Origin: Verrucolacustris abundans
Lineage (GTDB): Bacteria; Verrucomicrobiota; Verrucomicrobiia; Methylacidiphilales; Verrucolacustridaceae
Assembly: GCA_965194535.1 (NCBI GenBank)
Contig: OZ239145.1
Coordinates: 186,001 to 250,000 of the forward strand
DNA length: 64,000 nucleotides
Direction of reading: 5' to 3'
Position 1 is the first letter of the stretch, and the number at the start of each line of letters is the position of its first letter. This document shows, piece after piece, positions 16,312-25,679 of this stretch. Below the pieces are notes generated by a model. The model was not told where the DNA came from. It did no database searches and worked only from the letters and a program-made list of their open reading frames with translations. A program made the translations under genes and the position numbers.

Positions 16312-17013
16312 ATGGAGGCGATGCGAGATAGGGTTTTAATTGTAGAAGATGAAAAAGATGTGAGGGAGATGCTTCGACTCAATTTGAAGGTGGGAGGGTT
16401 TGATGTTTTGGAGGCGCAAAACGGGGCGGAGGGGTTGGCGATCGCCAAGGCGGAACTTCCCTCTGTGGTGATTTTGGATCTGATGATGCCAGAGATGAGT
16501 GGGATGGAGGTGTGTCGGGCCTTGCGAAGGAATCCTGCAACCTCGCGCATTCCCATTTTGATGCTGACGGCCAAGTCGACCGAGGGGGACAAGGTCGCCG
16601 GTTTGGAGGTGGGTGCGGATGATTATGTGACAAAGCCGTTCAGTCCGAGGGAACTCCTTTTGCGGGTAAGGGCTGTGGCGCGGCGTCAGCCTGATCAGGG
16701 GGCATCAAAGCCTTCCCCTGTGAAGGCGGGGGGCATTCAGCTGGACCGAAGTAGTATGACGGCGACAATTGGAAGTAAGAAGCTGGTGTTGACGTCAACG
16801 GAGTATCGTTTGCTGGACCTACTTGTGAGGAGGGCGGGGACGATTCTGTCGAGAGAGGTGCTTTTGAGTGAGGTGTGGGGATATCAGGCAAATTTGGACA
16901 CGCGGACGGTGGATACGCATGTGAGGCGTTTGCGGGATAAATTAGGAAAAGCGGGTGCGGTGATTCAGACGGTGAGGGGAAGCGGGTATCGGTTGGGTGC
17001 GGCGACGGCATAA
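16312..17013 (+). CDS. phoB: phosphate regulon response regulator PhoB
   Basis: This 233-residue OmpR/PhoB-type regulator has a receiver domain with acidic pocket VEDEKD, phospho-acceptor D56 in ILDLMMPEMSG and the conserved Lys in DDYVTKPFSPREL. The C-terminal winged-helix DNA-binding domain includes LTSTEYRLLDLL and the recognition helix TVDTHVRRLRDKLG. It is paired with phoR 41 bases downstream and lies before pstSCAB-phoU, which fixes its role. The Pho box upstream implies it controls its own expression. Confidence 0.95.
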   Translation: MEAMRDRVLIVEDEKDVREMLRLNLKVGGFDVLEAQNGAEGLAIAKAELPSVVILDLMMPEMSGMEVCRALRRNPATSRIPILMLTAKSTEGDKVAGLEVGADDYVTKPFSPRELLLRVRAVARRQPDQGASKPSPVKAGGIQLDRSSMTATIGSKKLVLTSTEYRLLDLLVRRAGTILSREVLLSEVWGYQANLDTRTVDTHVRRLRDKLGKAGAVIQTVRGSGYRLGAATA

Positions 17014-17054
17014 ACAGTTTTGCCCGTGGAGTAGGGAGGGGGCAGGGTAGGGGG

Positions 17055-18335
17055 ATGGAGGGAATACTCTTTTTTATCGGTGGGGTGGTTCTTTTCATAG
17101 GGATTTACTGGTTCTGGGGAGAGGTGGTGCGGCCTTTGCGTCAGTTGCAGAGGTTGATTCGGGAGTTGGCTGAGGGGCAAAAACCCAAGGGGTTTGTGGC
17201 TCGAGGGTCGTGGGGATTAGAGGAGGCGATCGGGCAGTTGGAGCGTGTGGCGACGAGGTTGGAGGGAGTGACCTCGCAGGGGGAGAGCGAGAGGGTGAAT
17301 CTACAGGCGATTTTAGGAAGTTTAACGGAGGGAGTGTTGGTGAGTGATCGGGACGGGAAGATTGTTTTGGCGAACGAGCAGTTTTTGCGAATGTTTGATG
17401 TGGAGGATGTGCCGAGGGGAAGGACGGTTATGGAGGCGACGCGCTTGATTGAGGTGGATCGCGCGGTGGAGGAAATTAATGCGGCGGGAGGAATGAGAGG
17501 GTTGGAGGTGCAGGTGCCAGGGAGTGAGAGCAGGCAGGCGCAGACGCTTGCCGTCAACATGGCCGCGATAGTGGAGGGAAATCAGGAGAGAAGCGGAGTG
17601 GTGGTGGTATTTCATGATCTGTCGAAGTTGCGCAGATTAGAGGTGGTGCGGCAGGAGTTCGTGACGAATCTTTCGCATGAGTTGAGGACTCCTCTTTCCA
17701 TATTGGCGGGATATTTGGAAACATTGGAAGATCCGAACCAGTTGAAGGGGTCGGAAGGGAAGAAGATCTGGGCTGTACTGCAAAGAAATTGTGAGCGGTT
17801 GACCTTGCTGGTGGGGGATTTGCTGGAGTTGTCGAGAATGGATTCGGGTCAGCTGGAGCTGAAGAAGATTGCGCGGTCACCAAAAGAAATTTTGCAAGAG
17901 GTGCATGAAGATTGGCAGCGGGCTTTCGCCTCTAAAAAGGTGAAGTTGAAGTTGGAGTGTCCAGAGAAGTTGCCAGCCGTGCTGGTGGATTCCTTGCGGA
18001 TGGGGCAGATCTTTTCAAATTTAATGGAAAATGCGCTGCGATTTGCGCCTGAGGGAAGCGAGGTGAAGTTGACGGGAAAGCAGGGGGAGTCAGGGCACGA
18101 GATTGAATTTACAGTTGAGGATGAGGGAGAGGGAATTCCAGAGGATAAGATAGACCGAGTATTTGAGCGCTTTTTCCGTGTGGATGGGGGGCGGGTCAGG
18201 GAAAAGGGAGGGACAGGTTTAGGACTTTCGATCGTGAAGCATCTGGTGCAGTTGCATGAGGGCAGAGTTTGGGCAAAAAACGGGCTACAAAGAGGAACGC
18301 ATATCATTCTCGATTTTCCGAGTAAAAAACCATAA
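17055..18335 (+). CDS. phoR: phosphate regulon sensor histidine kinase PhoR
   Basis: This 426-residue protein has one N-terminal membrane helix (about 5-24), a HAMP-like linker, a PAS domain (about 90-190), the HisKA helix with phospho-acceptor H208 in SHELRTPLSI, and the ATPase with the N-box (QIFSNLMENALRFAP), G1 (VEDEGEGIPEDK) and G2 (GGTGLGLSIVKHLV) motifs. As in other PhoR proteins there is no large periplasmic sensor, so phosphate status is probably read through the PstSCAB-PhoU complex encoded next. It autophosphorylates and passes phosphate to PhoB. Confidence 0.95.
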   Translation: MEGILFFIGGVVLFIGIYWFWGEVVRPLRQLQRLIRELAEGQKPKGFVARGSWGLEEAIGQLERVATRLEGVTSQGESERVNLQAILGSLTEGVLVSDRDGKIVLANEQFLRMFDVEDVPRGRTVMEATRLIEVDRAVEEINAAGGMRGLEVQVPGSESRQAQTLAVNMAAIVEGNQERSGVVVVFHDLSKLRRLEVVRQEFVTNLSHELRTPLSILAGYLETLEDPNQLKGSEGKKIWAVLQRNCERLTLLVGDLLELSRMDSGQLELKKIARSPKEILQEVHEDWQRAFASKKVKLKLECPEKLPAVLVDSLRMGQIFSNLMENALRFAPEGSEVKLTGKQGESGHEIEFTVEDEGEGIPEDKIDRVFERFFRVDGGRVREKGGTGLGLSIVKHLVQLHEGRVWAKNGLQRGTHIILDFPSKKP

Positions 18336-18369
18336 ATTCATAATAGGTAACGATATAGAATTCTAAAAA

Positions 18370-18387
18370 ATGCCATCATATTGTCAC
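18370..18387 (+). promoter_or_regulatory. Pho box upstream of pstS
   Basis: ATGCCAT-CATA-TTGTCAC, again 7-4-7 spacing. An in-frame TTG (18381) inside the box cannot be the pstS start if the box is functional, so the ATG pair at 18429/18432 is preferred. Confidence 0.75.
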
Positions 18388-18428
18388 AATCAAACGCTTG
18401 GTTTGCTGGGTGGCTACTCTTTAGTCAG

Positions 18429-19430
18429 ATGATGAGTAGGAATTTTTGCCAAATCCTGGGTGCAGTTTTGGGTCTTTCTATGGCTCAAACGGGGGTGGTG
18501 CGGGGGGACCAGGTGGTGAAGATTGATGGGTCGAGCACGGTCTATCCAATTACTGAGGGTGCGGCGGAGGATTTTCAAAAGGAGACAGGCACGAAGGTCA
18601 CGGTCGGAATTTCTGGTACGGGTGGGGGTTTTAAGAAATTCACGCGTGGGGAGACGGATGTGCAGAATGCGAGCCGGCCGATTTTGAAATCTGAGATGGA
18701 CGCAGCAAAGCAAAGCGGGATCGAGTATTTGGAGTTACCGATCGCGTATGATGCTTTGACAGTGGTTGTGAATGCGAAAAACGATTGGGTCGATTCGATT
18801 CGGGTTTCGGAATTGAAAAAGATCTGGGAGCCCGAGGCGCAGGGAAAAATTAAAAAGTGGAATCAGATACGGGCCGAGTGGCCTGACAAGGAGATTAAGT
18901 TGTATGGGGCAGGGTCGGATTCGGGGACGTTCGACTACTTTACGGAGGCGATCAATGGGAAGAGCAAGGCAAGCCGGGGAGATTATACGGCAAGTGAAGA
19001 CGACAATGTGTTGGTTCAAGGAGTGGAGGGCGACAAGCACGCGTTAGGGTATATGGGCTTTGCGTACTATGTGGCGCATCAGAAACGATTGAAGGGCTTG
19101 GCGGTGGAGTGGGATGCGAAGCAGAAACCTGCAAGCAAGCCGTCTGAAGAGACTGTATTGCAGGGGATGTACAATCCACTCTCTCGGCCGCTTTTTTTAT
19201 ATGTGAATGTGAAGTCCTTGGATAAACCCGAGGTGAAAAAATTTGTGGAGTTTTACTTAAACCATGTCGAAAGCTTGGCCAAGGAGGTTAAGTACATTCC
19301 GTTACCAGCTGAGTCGTATGTTCGCGTCAAAGCACGGTTGGAGAAAAAAGAAAAAGGAACAGCCTTTGCGGGACATGGGGACATGGCTGTGCCGATTGGT
19401 GAGATTTTAGATCGTCCCTTGTCGCAGTAA
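18429..19430 (+). CDS. pstS: phosphate ABC transporter substrate-binding protein
   Basis: About 333 residues with a signal peptide (CQILGAVLGLSMAQTGVVRG) and the mature start VVKIDGSSTVYPITEG. Phosphate-contact loops of PstS are visible: DGSSTVYP, ISGTGGGFKKF, ASRPI and GAGSDSGTFDYF. It is a periplasmic phosphate-binding protein of the long type often seen outside enterobacteria. The start is at ATG 18429 or 18432, because the upstream extension runs through the Pho box. It is followed 4 bases later by pstC. Confidence 0.95.
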   Translation: MMSRNFCQILGAVLGLSMAQTGVVRGDQVVKIDGSSTVYPITEGAAEDFQKETGTKVTVGISGTGGGFKKFTRGETDVQNASRPILKSEMDAAKQSGIEYLELPIAYDALTVVVNAKNDWVDSIRVSELKKIWEPEAQGKIKKWNQIRAEWPDKEIKLYGAGSDSGTFDYFTEAINGKSKASRGDYTASEDDNVLVQGVEGDKHALGYMGFAYYVAHQKRLKGLAVEWDAKQKPASKPSEETVLQGMYNPLSRPLFLYVNVKSLDKPEVKKFVEFYLNHVESLAKEVKYIPLPAESYVRVKARLEKKEKGTAFAGHGDMAVPIGEILDRPLSQ

Positions 19431-19434
19431 GCGC

Positions 19435-20343
19435 ATGGAAGTTTTTCCGCGCACATCCTCCCGCCGTTTGGATAAGGCAGTGGAGACTTTTATGGTATGG
19501 GTTCTTCGCGCGGGGGGCTGGGCGTCTGTACTCGTCACGTTTGGAATTGTGATCACGCTAGTGACGGAGTCGTGGCCCTTTTTCAGGGAAGTTCCCCTCA
19601 TTCGACTTTTTCAAGACACAATGTGGACGCCTCTCTTTGCGCAACCCCAGTATGGGATTGGGGCGTTATTAGCGGGAACCCTCGTGACGACAGGAGTGGC
19701 TCTTCTGGTCGCAATTCCCTTGGGAACGATTCTGGCAATTTATTTGAGCGAGTTTGCCGAGCCGAAGTTCCGAGATTGGGTAAAGCCGATGTTGGAGTTA
19801 CTGAGTGCGGTGCCGACGGTGGTATACGGGTACTTTGCCCTCCTTTCCTTGACGCCCATTTTGCAGAAAATCTTTCCTGATCTGCCTCAGTTTTCGATGC
19901 TGAGTGCGGGGTTGATGATGGGAGTGATGATCGTGCCTTATGTGACCTCACTAGGTGAGGATGCGATGCGGAGTGTGCCGATGTTGTTGCGGGAAGGTGC
20001 GTTTGCTTTGGGGGATGGGAAACTGGGGGTTGGCTTGCGGGTGGTTTTTCCTGGTGCATTTTCAGGTTTAGCGGCGGCGTATGTGTTAGCGATTTCCCGG
20101 GCAGTTGGAGAAACGATGATTGTGGCGATTGCGGCTGGATTGCAGCCGAAGATGACGATGAACCCGCTCGATTCTGCGGCTACGGTGACGGCTTTTATTG
20201 TGCAGGTGAGTTTGGGGGATTTGCCCCACGGGAGTATTGGGTACCAATCCATCTTCGCGGCAGGTGCAGCTCTATTTCTTATGACGTTGGGTTTTAATCT
20301 GGCGGGGTACGCCCTAAGAAGGAGGTTTCATCGTGCAACCTGA
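19435..20343 (+). CDS. pstC: phosphate ABC transporter permease PstC
   Basis: This 302-residue inner-membrane permease has six predicted helices. The subfamily text GIGALLAGTLVTTGVALLVAIPLG, LELLSAVPTVVYGYFAL and the coupling-helix region EGAFALGD..AISRAVGETMIVAI are characteristic. It pairs with PstA to form the channel of the high-affinity phosphate transporter. It is shorter than some PstC proteins because it has no long periplasmic insertion. Its end overlaps the pstA start by 11 bases. Confidence 0.95.
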   Translation: MEVFPRTSSRRLDKAVETFMVWVLRAGGWASVLVTFGIVITLVTESWPFFREVPLIRLFQDTMWTPLFAQPQYGIGALLAGTLVTTGVALLVAIPLGTILAIYLSEFAEPKFRDWVKPMLELLSAVPTVVYGYFALLSLTPILQKIFPDLPQFSMLSAGLMMGVMIVPYVTSLGEDAMRSVPMLLREGAFALGDGKLGVGLRVVFPGAFSGLAAAYVLAISRAVGETMIVAIAAGLQPKMTMNPLDSAATVTAFIVQVSLGDLPHGSIGYQSIFAAGAALFLMTLGFNLAGYALRRRFHRAT

Positions 20344-21259
20344 GCCGTTGCGGAAACTTCAAGAGGGACGAGCCCGTCGGCGAGAAGCGATCGACAGTAA
20401 CTTTCGTCGGCTGGGATTTTTTTTGACGCTTACGACGCTGGGAATTCTGGGGATTCTAATGCTGAATTTAGCGATGAACGGATTGGCTCGGATCGATTGG
20501 CAGTTTATGAGCTCTTTCCCGTCCAGGCGTGCAGGGGAGGCGGGCATTCTTTCTGCTTGGGTCGGGACACTGCTTCTGATGTTGGTGACGGCGAGTGCAG
20601 CGATTCCTTTTGGGGTGGCGGCGGGAATTTATCTAGAGGAGTACGCGCCGAAAAACAGATGGACTGATTTTGTGGAGATCAACATCGCCAATCTGGCCGG
20701 GGTGCCGTCGATTCTCTATGGACTGATGGCCTTGGGGCTTTTTGTTTATCAGTTTCGTTTTGGGCAAAGTTTACTGTCGGGGGGGTTAGCCTTGGGGTGT
20801 CTGGTGTTACCGATCGTGATCGTTGCGACGAGGGAATCCCTCCGAACGATTCCCTCGGGCATACGGGAGGCGGCGTTTGCTTTGGGGGCCACGCGGTGGC
20901 AAGCGGTATGGCATCATCTTCTGCCGTACTCGACGGGGGGGATTGCAACGGGTGTGATCTTGGCGATGTCACGGGCAATCGGGGAAAGTGCGCCTTTGAT
21001 CACGATCGGAGCATTGACCTTTATTGCGTTTCTTCCTCCTGCTCCCGTGATTTCCCACGCCCCCTTTGTTTCGGTGGATTGGCTTTTTTCTCCCTTCACA
21101 GCGTTGCCGATTCAGATGTTTAACTGGGTGTCTAGGCCAGGGGAGGAGTTTCAGTCGAATGCGGCGGCAGCAGGACTAATTTTAATGGTGATCACCCTGA
21201 GTATGAATGCCGCGGCGATCTTGCTCCGGAGGCGGGCCCAGAGGAATATAACCTGGTGA
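20333..21259 (+). CDS. pstA: phosphate ABC transporter permease PstA
   Basis: This 308-residue inner-membrane permease has the PstA signatures NLAGVPSILYGLMALG, REAAFALGATRWQAVW (coupling helix) and MSRAIGESAPLITIGAL. It starts with GTG overlapping pstC and overlaps pstB by 4 bases. With PstC it forms the membrane part of the phosphate importer. The 35-residue N-terminal extension is rich in Arg and Glu and lies in the cytoplasm. Confidence 0.95.
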   Translation: MQPEPLRKLQEGRARRREAIDSNFRRLGFFLTLTTLGILGILMLNLAMNGLARIDWQFMSSFPSRRAGEAGILSAWVGTLLLMLVTASAAIPFGVAAGIYLEEYAPKNRWTDFVEINIANLAGVPSILYGLMALGLFVYQFRFGQSLLSGGLALGCLVLPIVIVATRESLRTIPSGIREAAFALGATRWQAVWHHLLPYSTGGIATGVILAMSRAIGESAPLITIGALTFIAFLPPAPVISHAPFVSVDWLFSPFTALPIQMFNWVSRPGEEFQSNAAAAGLILMVITLSMNAAAILLRRRAQRNITW

Positions 21260-22080
21260 GCCTATCCCCCGAAAACGCACGGCAGGCGATTCCTGAATCG
21301 GATGCTTCGGAAAGCAAGGATTTGCCGAAAGTCCAGATCCGAGGGGTGAACTTCTTTTATGGAAGTCATCAGGTTTTGCGGAATGTATCGATGGATGTGC
21401 CTGCCCTGAAAGTAACGGCTTTGATTGGTCCTTCGGGCTGCGGAAAAACGACTCTCCTGCGATGCCTCAATCGCATGCACGATCTTTATCCTGGGAATCG
21501 GTATGAGGGATCGATTCAGGTTCAGCCGGATGGGACGGACATTCTTGGATCCGGCGTAGACCCGATTCAGGTGAGAATGAGATTTGGAATGGTTTTCCAA
21601 AAACCGAACCCGTTTCCCAAGAGTATTTATGAAAATGTAGCGTACGGATTGCGTTTGCAGGGAATGAATCGTCGCCGGGAGTTGGACGAGAGAGTGGAGA
21701 AGGCGCTTCGGGAGGCGGCTCTTTGGGAGGAGGTGAAAAGTCGTTTACATCAGATGGCCCATAACTTGTCGGGGGGCCAACAGCAGCGTCTTTGCATTGC
21801 CCGCGCCGTTGCGACCGATCCGGACGTAGTTCTGTTCGATGAGCCAACAAGTGCACTGGACCCGATCGCGACGTCCAAGATTGAGGAGTTGATTGTGGAG
21901 CTTAAGAAGCGAGTGACGGTGATGATTGTGACGCACAATCTGCAGCAGGCGGGGCGTATTTCCGACATGACGGCATTTATGTATTTGGGGGAGCTGATCG
22001 AGTTTGGGGAGACAAACCGAATGTTTACTAATCCTGCCAAGCCCCAAACGGAGGATTATATATCGGGTAGGTTCGGTTAG
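21256..22080 (+). CDS. pstB: phosphate ABC transporter ATP-binding protein
   Basis: This 274-residue ATPase has Walker A GPSGCGKTTLLRCLNRM, Q-loop MVFQKPNPFPKS, signature LSGGQQQRLCIARA, Walker B VVLFDEPTSALDP and H-loop IVTHNLQQA. The insertion with NRMHDLYP and the PNPFPKS text are specific to PstB. It energises PstCA. It starts with GTG 4 bases before the pstA stop; the 25-residue N-terminal extension is rich in Ser and Glu. Confidence 0.97.
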   Translation: MSLSPENARQAIPESDASESKDLPKVQIRGVNFFYGSHQVLRNVSMDVPALKVTALIGPSGCGKTTLLRCLNRMHDLYPGNRYEGSIQVQPDGTDILGSGVDPIQVRMRFGMVFQKPNPFPKSIYENVAYGLRLQGMNRRRELDERVEKALREAALWEEVKSRLHQMAHNLSGGQQQRLCIARAVATDPDVVLFDEPTSALDPIATSKIEELIVELKKRVTVMIVTHNLQQAGRISDMTAFMYLGELIEFGETNRMFTNPAKPQTEDYISGRFG

Positions 22081-22126
22081 TGGGAACCTGCCCGTTGACT
22101 TTTCTCTCCCAAGGAGTAGCTAGTAA

Positions 22127-22843
22127 GTGATGAACGCGCCTATTTTGGAGGCGACCGAAGAAAAGCTGGAGAGGGTACGAAGCTACTTCCGAGGCGATCT
22201 ACTGGTCCTGCGGGAGACCTTGCTGAAAATGGCGAGCCTGTCCCATACAAATTTGCAGTTGGCTTTGGAATCTTTGGTAGAGCGAAGTGCCGAAAAAGCC
22301 CAAAAAGCCATCCGAGATGACATGGAGATTGATCGGTTGGAGGTGGAAGTGGATGAGTTGGTAGCAGGTTTTATGGCGACTCAGGCTCCCGTGGCTTTGG
22401 CGTGTCGGTTGATGTTGGCGGCTTCGAAGCTTTCGAGTGATTTGGAACGAATTGGGGACCAAGCTGTTTCGATTGCACGGCGAAGTTTGATTTTAATGGA
22501 CGAACCGCCCCTCAAGCCACTTCTGGATATTCCCAGAATGGGTGCGGATGTGTTGGCGATGATCCGAGGGGCAACGGATGCTTTTGTTGAAATTACTCCT
22601 GAAAAGTGCGGAGAGATTATTCGGATGGATGTGCGGGTCGATGAAATTAACCGGCAGCTGGAGAGGGAATTAACCTGTTTTATGGTGGAGAGTCCAAAAA
22701 CGATTACGCGGGCCATGAACTTGATGCTTGTGGCCCGATTTTTCGAGCGGGCGGCGGATCATGCCAAGAATATTGCCGAGCAGGTTTACTACCTGTACAC
22801 GGGACAAGATATTCGGCACGAGTCGGAGTTTTCGAAAAATTAG
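22127..22843 (+). CDS. phoU: phosphate signalling regulator PhoU
   Basis: This 238-residue all-helical protein has two PhoU repeats. Each carries the metal-site pattern: RDDMEIDRLEVEVDE..ASKLSSDLERIGDQAVSIARR in the first, RMDVRVDEINRQLE..ARFFERAADHAKNIAEQV in the second. PhoU links the Pst transporter to PhoR and keeps the kinase in check when phosphate is plentiful. AAGGAG lies upstream of GTG 22127 and ATG 22130, either of which may be used. It ends convergent with ribF, overlapping by 4 bases. Confidence 0.95.
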   Translation: MMNAPILEATEEKLERVRSYFRGDLLVLRETLLKMASLSHTNLQLALESLVERSAEKAQKAIRDDMEIDRLEVEVDELVAGFMATQAPVALACRLMLAASKLSSDLERIGDQAVSIARRSLILMDEPPLKPLLDIPRMGADVLAMIRGATDAFVEITPEKCGEIIRMDVRVDEINRQLERELTCFMVESPKTITRAMNLMLVARFFERAADHAKNIAEQVYYLYTGQDIRHESEFSKN

Positions 22844-23754
22844 GACGGGGTGAGGACGGCTTGGACGTCCTTCTGGATCTGTTCCGAAAGGGCACGGGAA
22901 TCGGAAAATTTCTTTTCGGGTCGTAGGTAGCGATGAAATTCCAATTCGATCTCTTGGCCGACAAGTTGGCCTGAAAACTTGGGCAAGTGTGCTTCGATAT
23001 TGCGGTTTTTACCTCCGAAGGTGGGGCAGGTGCCTAGATTGATGGCGGCGAGCTGGGGAGTTCCATCGGGCAAGATGGCGCGGCCTGCGTAGACACCGTC
23101 CGGAGGTAGGCACTCATCTTCGGTAGCGAGGTTAGCCGTGGGAAATCCAAGATGGTGGCCTCGGCCTTCGCCGGTTTTGACTTTACCAAGAATGGTAAAA
23201 GGGCGTCCTAGCATAGCGGAGGCGTCGGAAAGTTTTCCTGATTGGATGGCGGTACGGATTCGACTGCTACTGATTCGTTCCCCCTCGTAAAGGACTGGGG
23301 TTGGATTATCCAAAGTGATGGAACTTTTCGAGCACCAGGCGGCCAGCATTTCGACATCTCCCGATCGATTTTTTCCGAAGCGCCAGTTGGGCCCGACCGA
23401 CAGAGTTTGCAGGGAGGGAAAAGCAGAGGAGAGTTCTGCAAGGAAGGCGGCCGGTTCCTGTTGCGAGCGTGTGGAGTTGAAGGGAAGCGCAATGGTGAGG
23501 CCGATGTTCCATCGCTCGAGAACGCGAAGTTTGTGGGTAAGGCCTGTGATGAGGGCGGGGTGTTTTTCTGGGTGGAGAATGGAGAGAGGATGTTCGCGGA
23601 AGGTGAGCACAGCCGTGGCGGAGGGGATGTGGGGGGTAGTGCCACCCAGAATCACCCTTTGATGGCCAAGGTGAAGACCGTCAAAGAAGCCGAGGGCAAG
23701 ATGGCGGAGATTCGAACCAGCAGGGGTAGGCGAAAGAGATTCGGCTAGGTTCAC
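22840..23754 (-). CDS. ribF: bifunctional riboflavin kinase/FAD synthetase
   Basis: This 304-residue protein has the N-terminal nucleotidyltransferase for FAD synthesis with GFFDGLHLGHQRVI and ISSSRIRTAIQSGKL, and the C-terminal riboflavin kinase with GEGRGHHLGFPTANL and the GVYAGRA strand. It turns riboflavin into FMN and FAD. It overlaps the truB stop by 4 bases, an order (truB-ribF) common in many bacteria. Confidence 0.95.
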   Translation of the reverse strand: MNLAESLSPTPAGSNLRHLALGFFDGLHLGHQRVILGGTTPHIPSATAVLTFREHPLSILHPEKHPALITGLTHKLRVLERWNIGLTIALPFNSTRSQQEPAAFLAELSSAFPSLQTLSVGPNWRFGKNRSGDVEMLAAWCSKSSITLDNPTPVLYEGERISSSRIRTAIQSGKLSDASAMLGRPFTILGKVKTGEGRGHHLGFPTANLATEDECLPPDGVYAGRAILPDGTPQLAAINLGTCPTFGGKNRNIEAHLPKFSGQLVGQEIELEFHRYLRPEKKFSDSRALSEQIQKDVQAVLTPS

Positions 23755-24470
23755 GAGCGACGGATACGAGAAATTTCGGGAAGGGAGATGAGGTGGCGAG
23801 CGAGGTAGTCTGCGCCCTCGGCCGCCTCGAGATCGGGCCAGCGAACGGCTTTGGAGAGGTCGAAATTTCCTGATCGGGTGCGAGTGAGCGCAGACATGTG
23901 GCCTCCGGGTCCGAGGAGGGCGCCAAGGTCATGGCAGTAGGTGCGGACATAGAAGCCTTTCGTGCAGTGGATCCGAAAGCGAACTATGGGAAGAGCGACT
24001 TCTAGGATCTCGTACTTATCGATGCGAACGCGACGGGGTGGGCGATCGATGGTTTTACCTTCGCGAGCCAGTTTGTAGAGAGGAACCCCGTCTTTTTTAA
24101 TCGCCGAAACCATGGGGGGGATTTGATCAAACTCGCCTGCGAACTTTTCAAATGCGGCTTGAATCGTGGCTGAGTCGATTGGGGGAACGGGCTTGGATTC
24201 GAGAACTTTTCCCGCTGAGTCTTGAGTGTCGGTTGTTTCACCGAGTTTCAGAGTGCCTTCGTACACTTTGTCTTCGGCCATAAGGAGGTCTTGAACGCGT
24301 GTGGCGCGGCCGACCACGAGCATAAGCAGGCCAGTTGCGATGGGGTCGAGAGTTCCGCAGTGTCCGACTTTTCTTTGGTTGAAGCGCCGCCGAACAAAAT
24401 CAACGATGTCGTGGGAAGTTCGACCTGGGGGTTTATCGACCAAGAGAAGTCCGTCGAGTTGGGGGATCAT
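23751..24470 (-). CDS. truB: tRNA pseudouridine(55) synthase TruB
   Basis: This 239-residue protein makes pseudouridine 55 in the tRNA T-loop. The catalytic Asp (D42) lies in GHCGTLDPIATGLL; the N-terminal LLVDKPPGRTSHDIV, the RRVRIDKYEI strand and the KGFYVRTYCHDLG motif are typical of TruB. It lacks an extended C-terminal PUA domain, as in shorter TruB proteins. It lies between nrnA and ribF, as in the rbfA-nrnA-truB-ribF clusters of other bacteria, although rbfA is not present here. Confidence 0.95.
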   Translation of the reverse strand: MIPQLDGLLLVDKPPGRTSHDIVDFVRRRFNQRKVGHCGTLDPIATGLLMLVVGRATRVQDLLMAEDKVYEGTLKLGETTDTQDSAGKVLESKPVPPIDSATIQAAFEKFAGEFDQIPPMVSAIKKDGVPLYKLAREGKTIDRPPRRVRIDKYEILEVALPIVRFRIHCTKGFYVRTYCHDLGALLGPGGHMSALTRTRSGNFDLSKAVRWPDLEAAEGADYLARHLISLPEISRIRRS

Positions 24471-24612
24471 GTTTCGTTGGATTCGGGGCTCAAAAATCGG
24501 AAATGGATGAGAAAGGGATCATGCAATTGGGTTGGAACCAACGTGTAGTTAAGATGGAGAAGGGCGGGTGGAATGCAAGGATGGGTCTTGGCTGGTAGAG
24601 AGAAGTCGATTG

Positions 24613-25593
24613 TTAGGATTTTAAGGTGGCGACAGCTTTGGAGATGGCTTGGAGGACTAGGTCGCGATTTTTTTCGGCCTCGTTGGTAAAGCGAATTCCT
24701 GCGGCAGCTTTGTGGCCGCCCCCGCCGAAGGAGGAGGCGATGGAGTTCACGTCGATTTTACCTTTGCTACGAAGACTGACGCGAAGGCCGCCGTCGGAAG
24801 TGAATTCGAACAAGGAGCCAACCTCGACCCCTTGAATCGATGAGACATCCTCAATAATTCCCTCAGTATCCTCACTTTTAGCCCCGCTTTTCACATAAAA
24901 TTCTGGCAAAATAGTCAAAAAAGCAGATTTCTTACTATCCTTTATCGATATAGTATCTGTAACTAGTTTACGCAGGGCGTAGCGTTCGTGGGAGATAGAT
25001 AGGTAGCACTGTTTGGCGATTTCTGCTGGGTCTGCACCGAGTTCGACGAGTTTGGCGGCGGTGTTGAGAGTGAGTGCATTCGTCCCGCGGTAGCGAAAGG
25101 ATCCAGTATCCGTGGTAAGACCTGTGTAAAGGCAGGTGGCGGCGGCAGGGGTTACTTTCCAGGAGGCCTGCTCGAATATGTGAAAGAGAACTCCTGTGGT
25201 GGAAGGTATATCGGAAATGATCAGATTGAGTTTTCCGTAACCGGGATTACTGATGTGGTGATCTATGACCACATCGATGGGTTGGGGCCAAGCCAAGGTT
25301 TTCTGACCTAATCGTTCTCGGGTAGAGGTATCGAGGGCGATGACGCAGTCGGTTTCTTTTGGTAGTTGGCTTGGGAGATCTTGAACAAGGTTTGCGCCTG
25401 GAAGGAACTGGTACATCGAGATCATTCCGCCTTCGACGTAGAGGGACGGATTTTGACCGCGCTCCTTGAGGGTGTGACCCAGCCCTAAAAGGCTACCGAA
25501 AGCGTCCCCGTCGGGCCGAATATGAGCGAGAATGGCGGGGTTCTTAGAGGCAGCAAGGCGATCAATAATCTTTTGGGTCAGCGCCTTGTCCAT
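24613..25593 (-). CDS. nrnA: DHH-family phosphoesterase (NrnA-like oligoribonuclease/pAp phosphatase)
   Basis: This 326-residue protein has the DHH motifs: HIRPDGDAFGSLLGLG, the Asp of VIALDTS and VVIDHHISNPGYG, with the DHHA1 domain ending in SSFGGGGHKAAAG. NrnA-like enzymes degrade short RNA oligomers and remove the 3' phosphate of pAp. The order nrnA-truB-ribF supports the assignment. It is separated from truB by about 140 bases with no gene. Confidence 0.9.
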   Translation of the reverse strand: MDKALTQKIIDRLAASKNPAILAHIRPDGDAFGSLLGLGHTLKERGQNPSLYVEGGMISMYQFLPGANLVQDLPSQLPKETDCVIALDTSTRERLGQKTLAWPQPIDVVIDHHISNPGYGKLNLIISDIPSTTGVLFHIFEQASWKVTPAAATCLYTGLTTDTGSFRYRGTNALTLNTAAKLVELGADPAEIAKQCYLSISHERYALRKLVTDTISIKDSKKSAFLTILPEFYVKSGAKSEDTEGIIEDVSSIQGVEVGSLFEFTSDGGLRVSLRSKGKIDVNSIASSFGGGGHKAAAGIRFTNEAEKNRDLVLQAISKAVATLKS

Positions 25594-25679
25594 CCTATGA
25601 ATTTAGAAAATGGGTGGGGGGAAGTCGAGCATCGCACGGGGCACTTGCGAGTGGGATGGGGCGGGGGTAAATTTACGAC

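Noticed and set aside
18381..18428. Upstream TTG start of pstS
   Set aside because: It lies inside the second half-site of the Pho box and would put extra residues before a good signal peptide.
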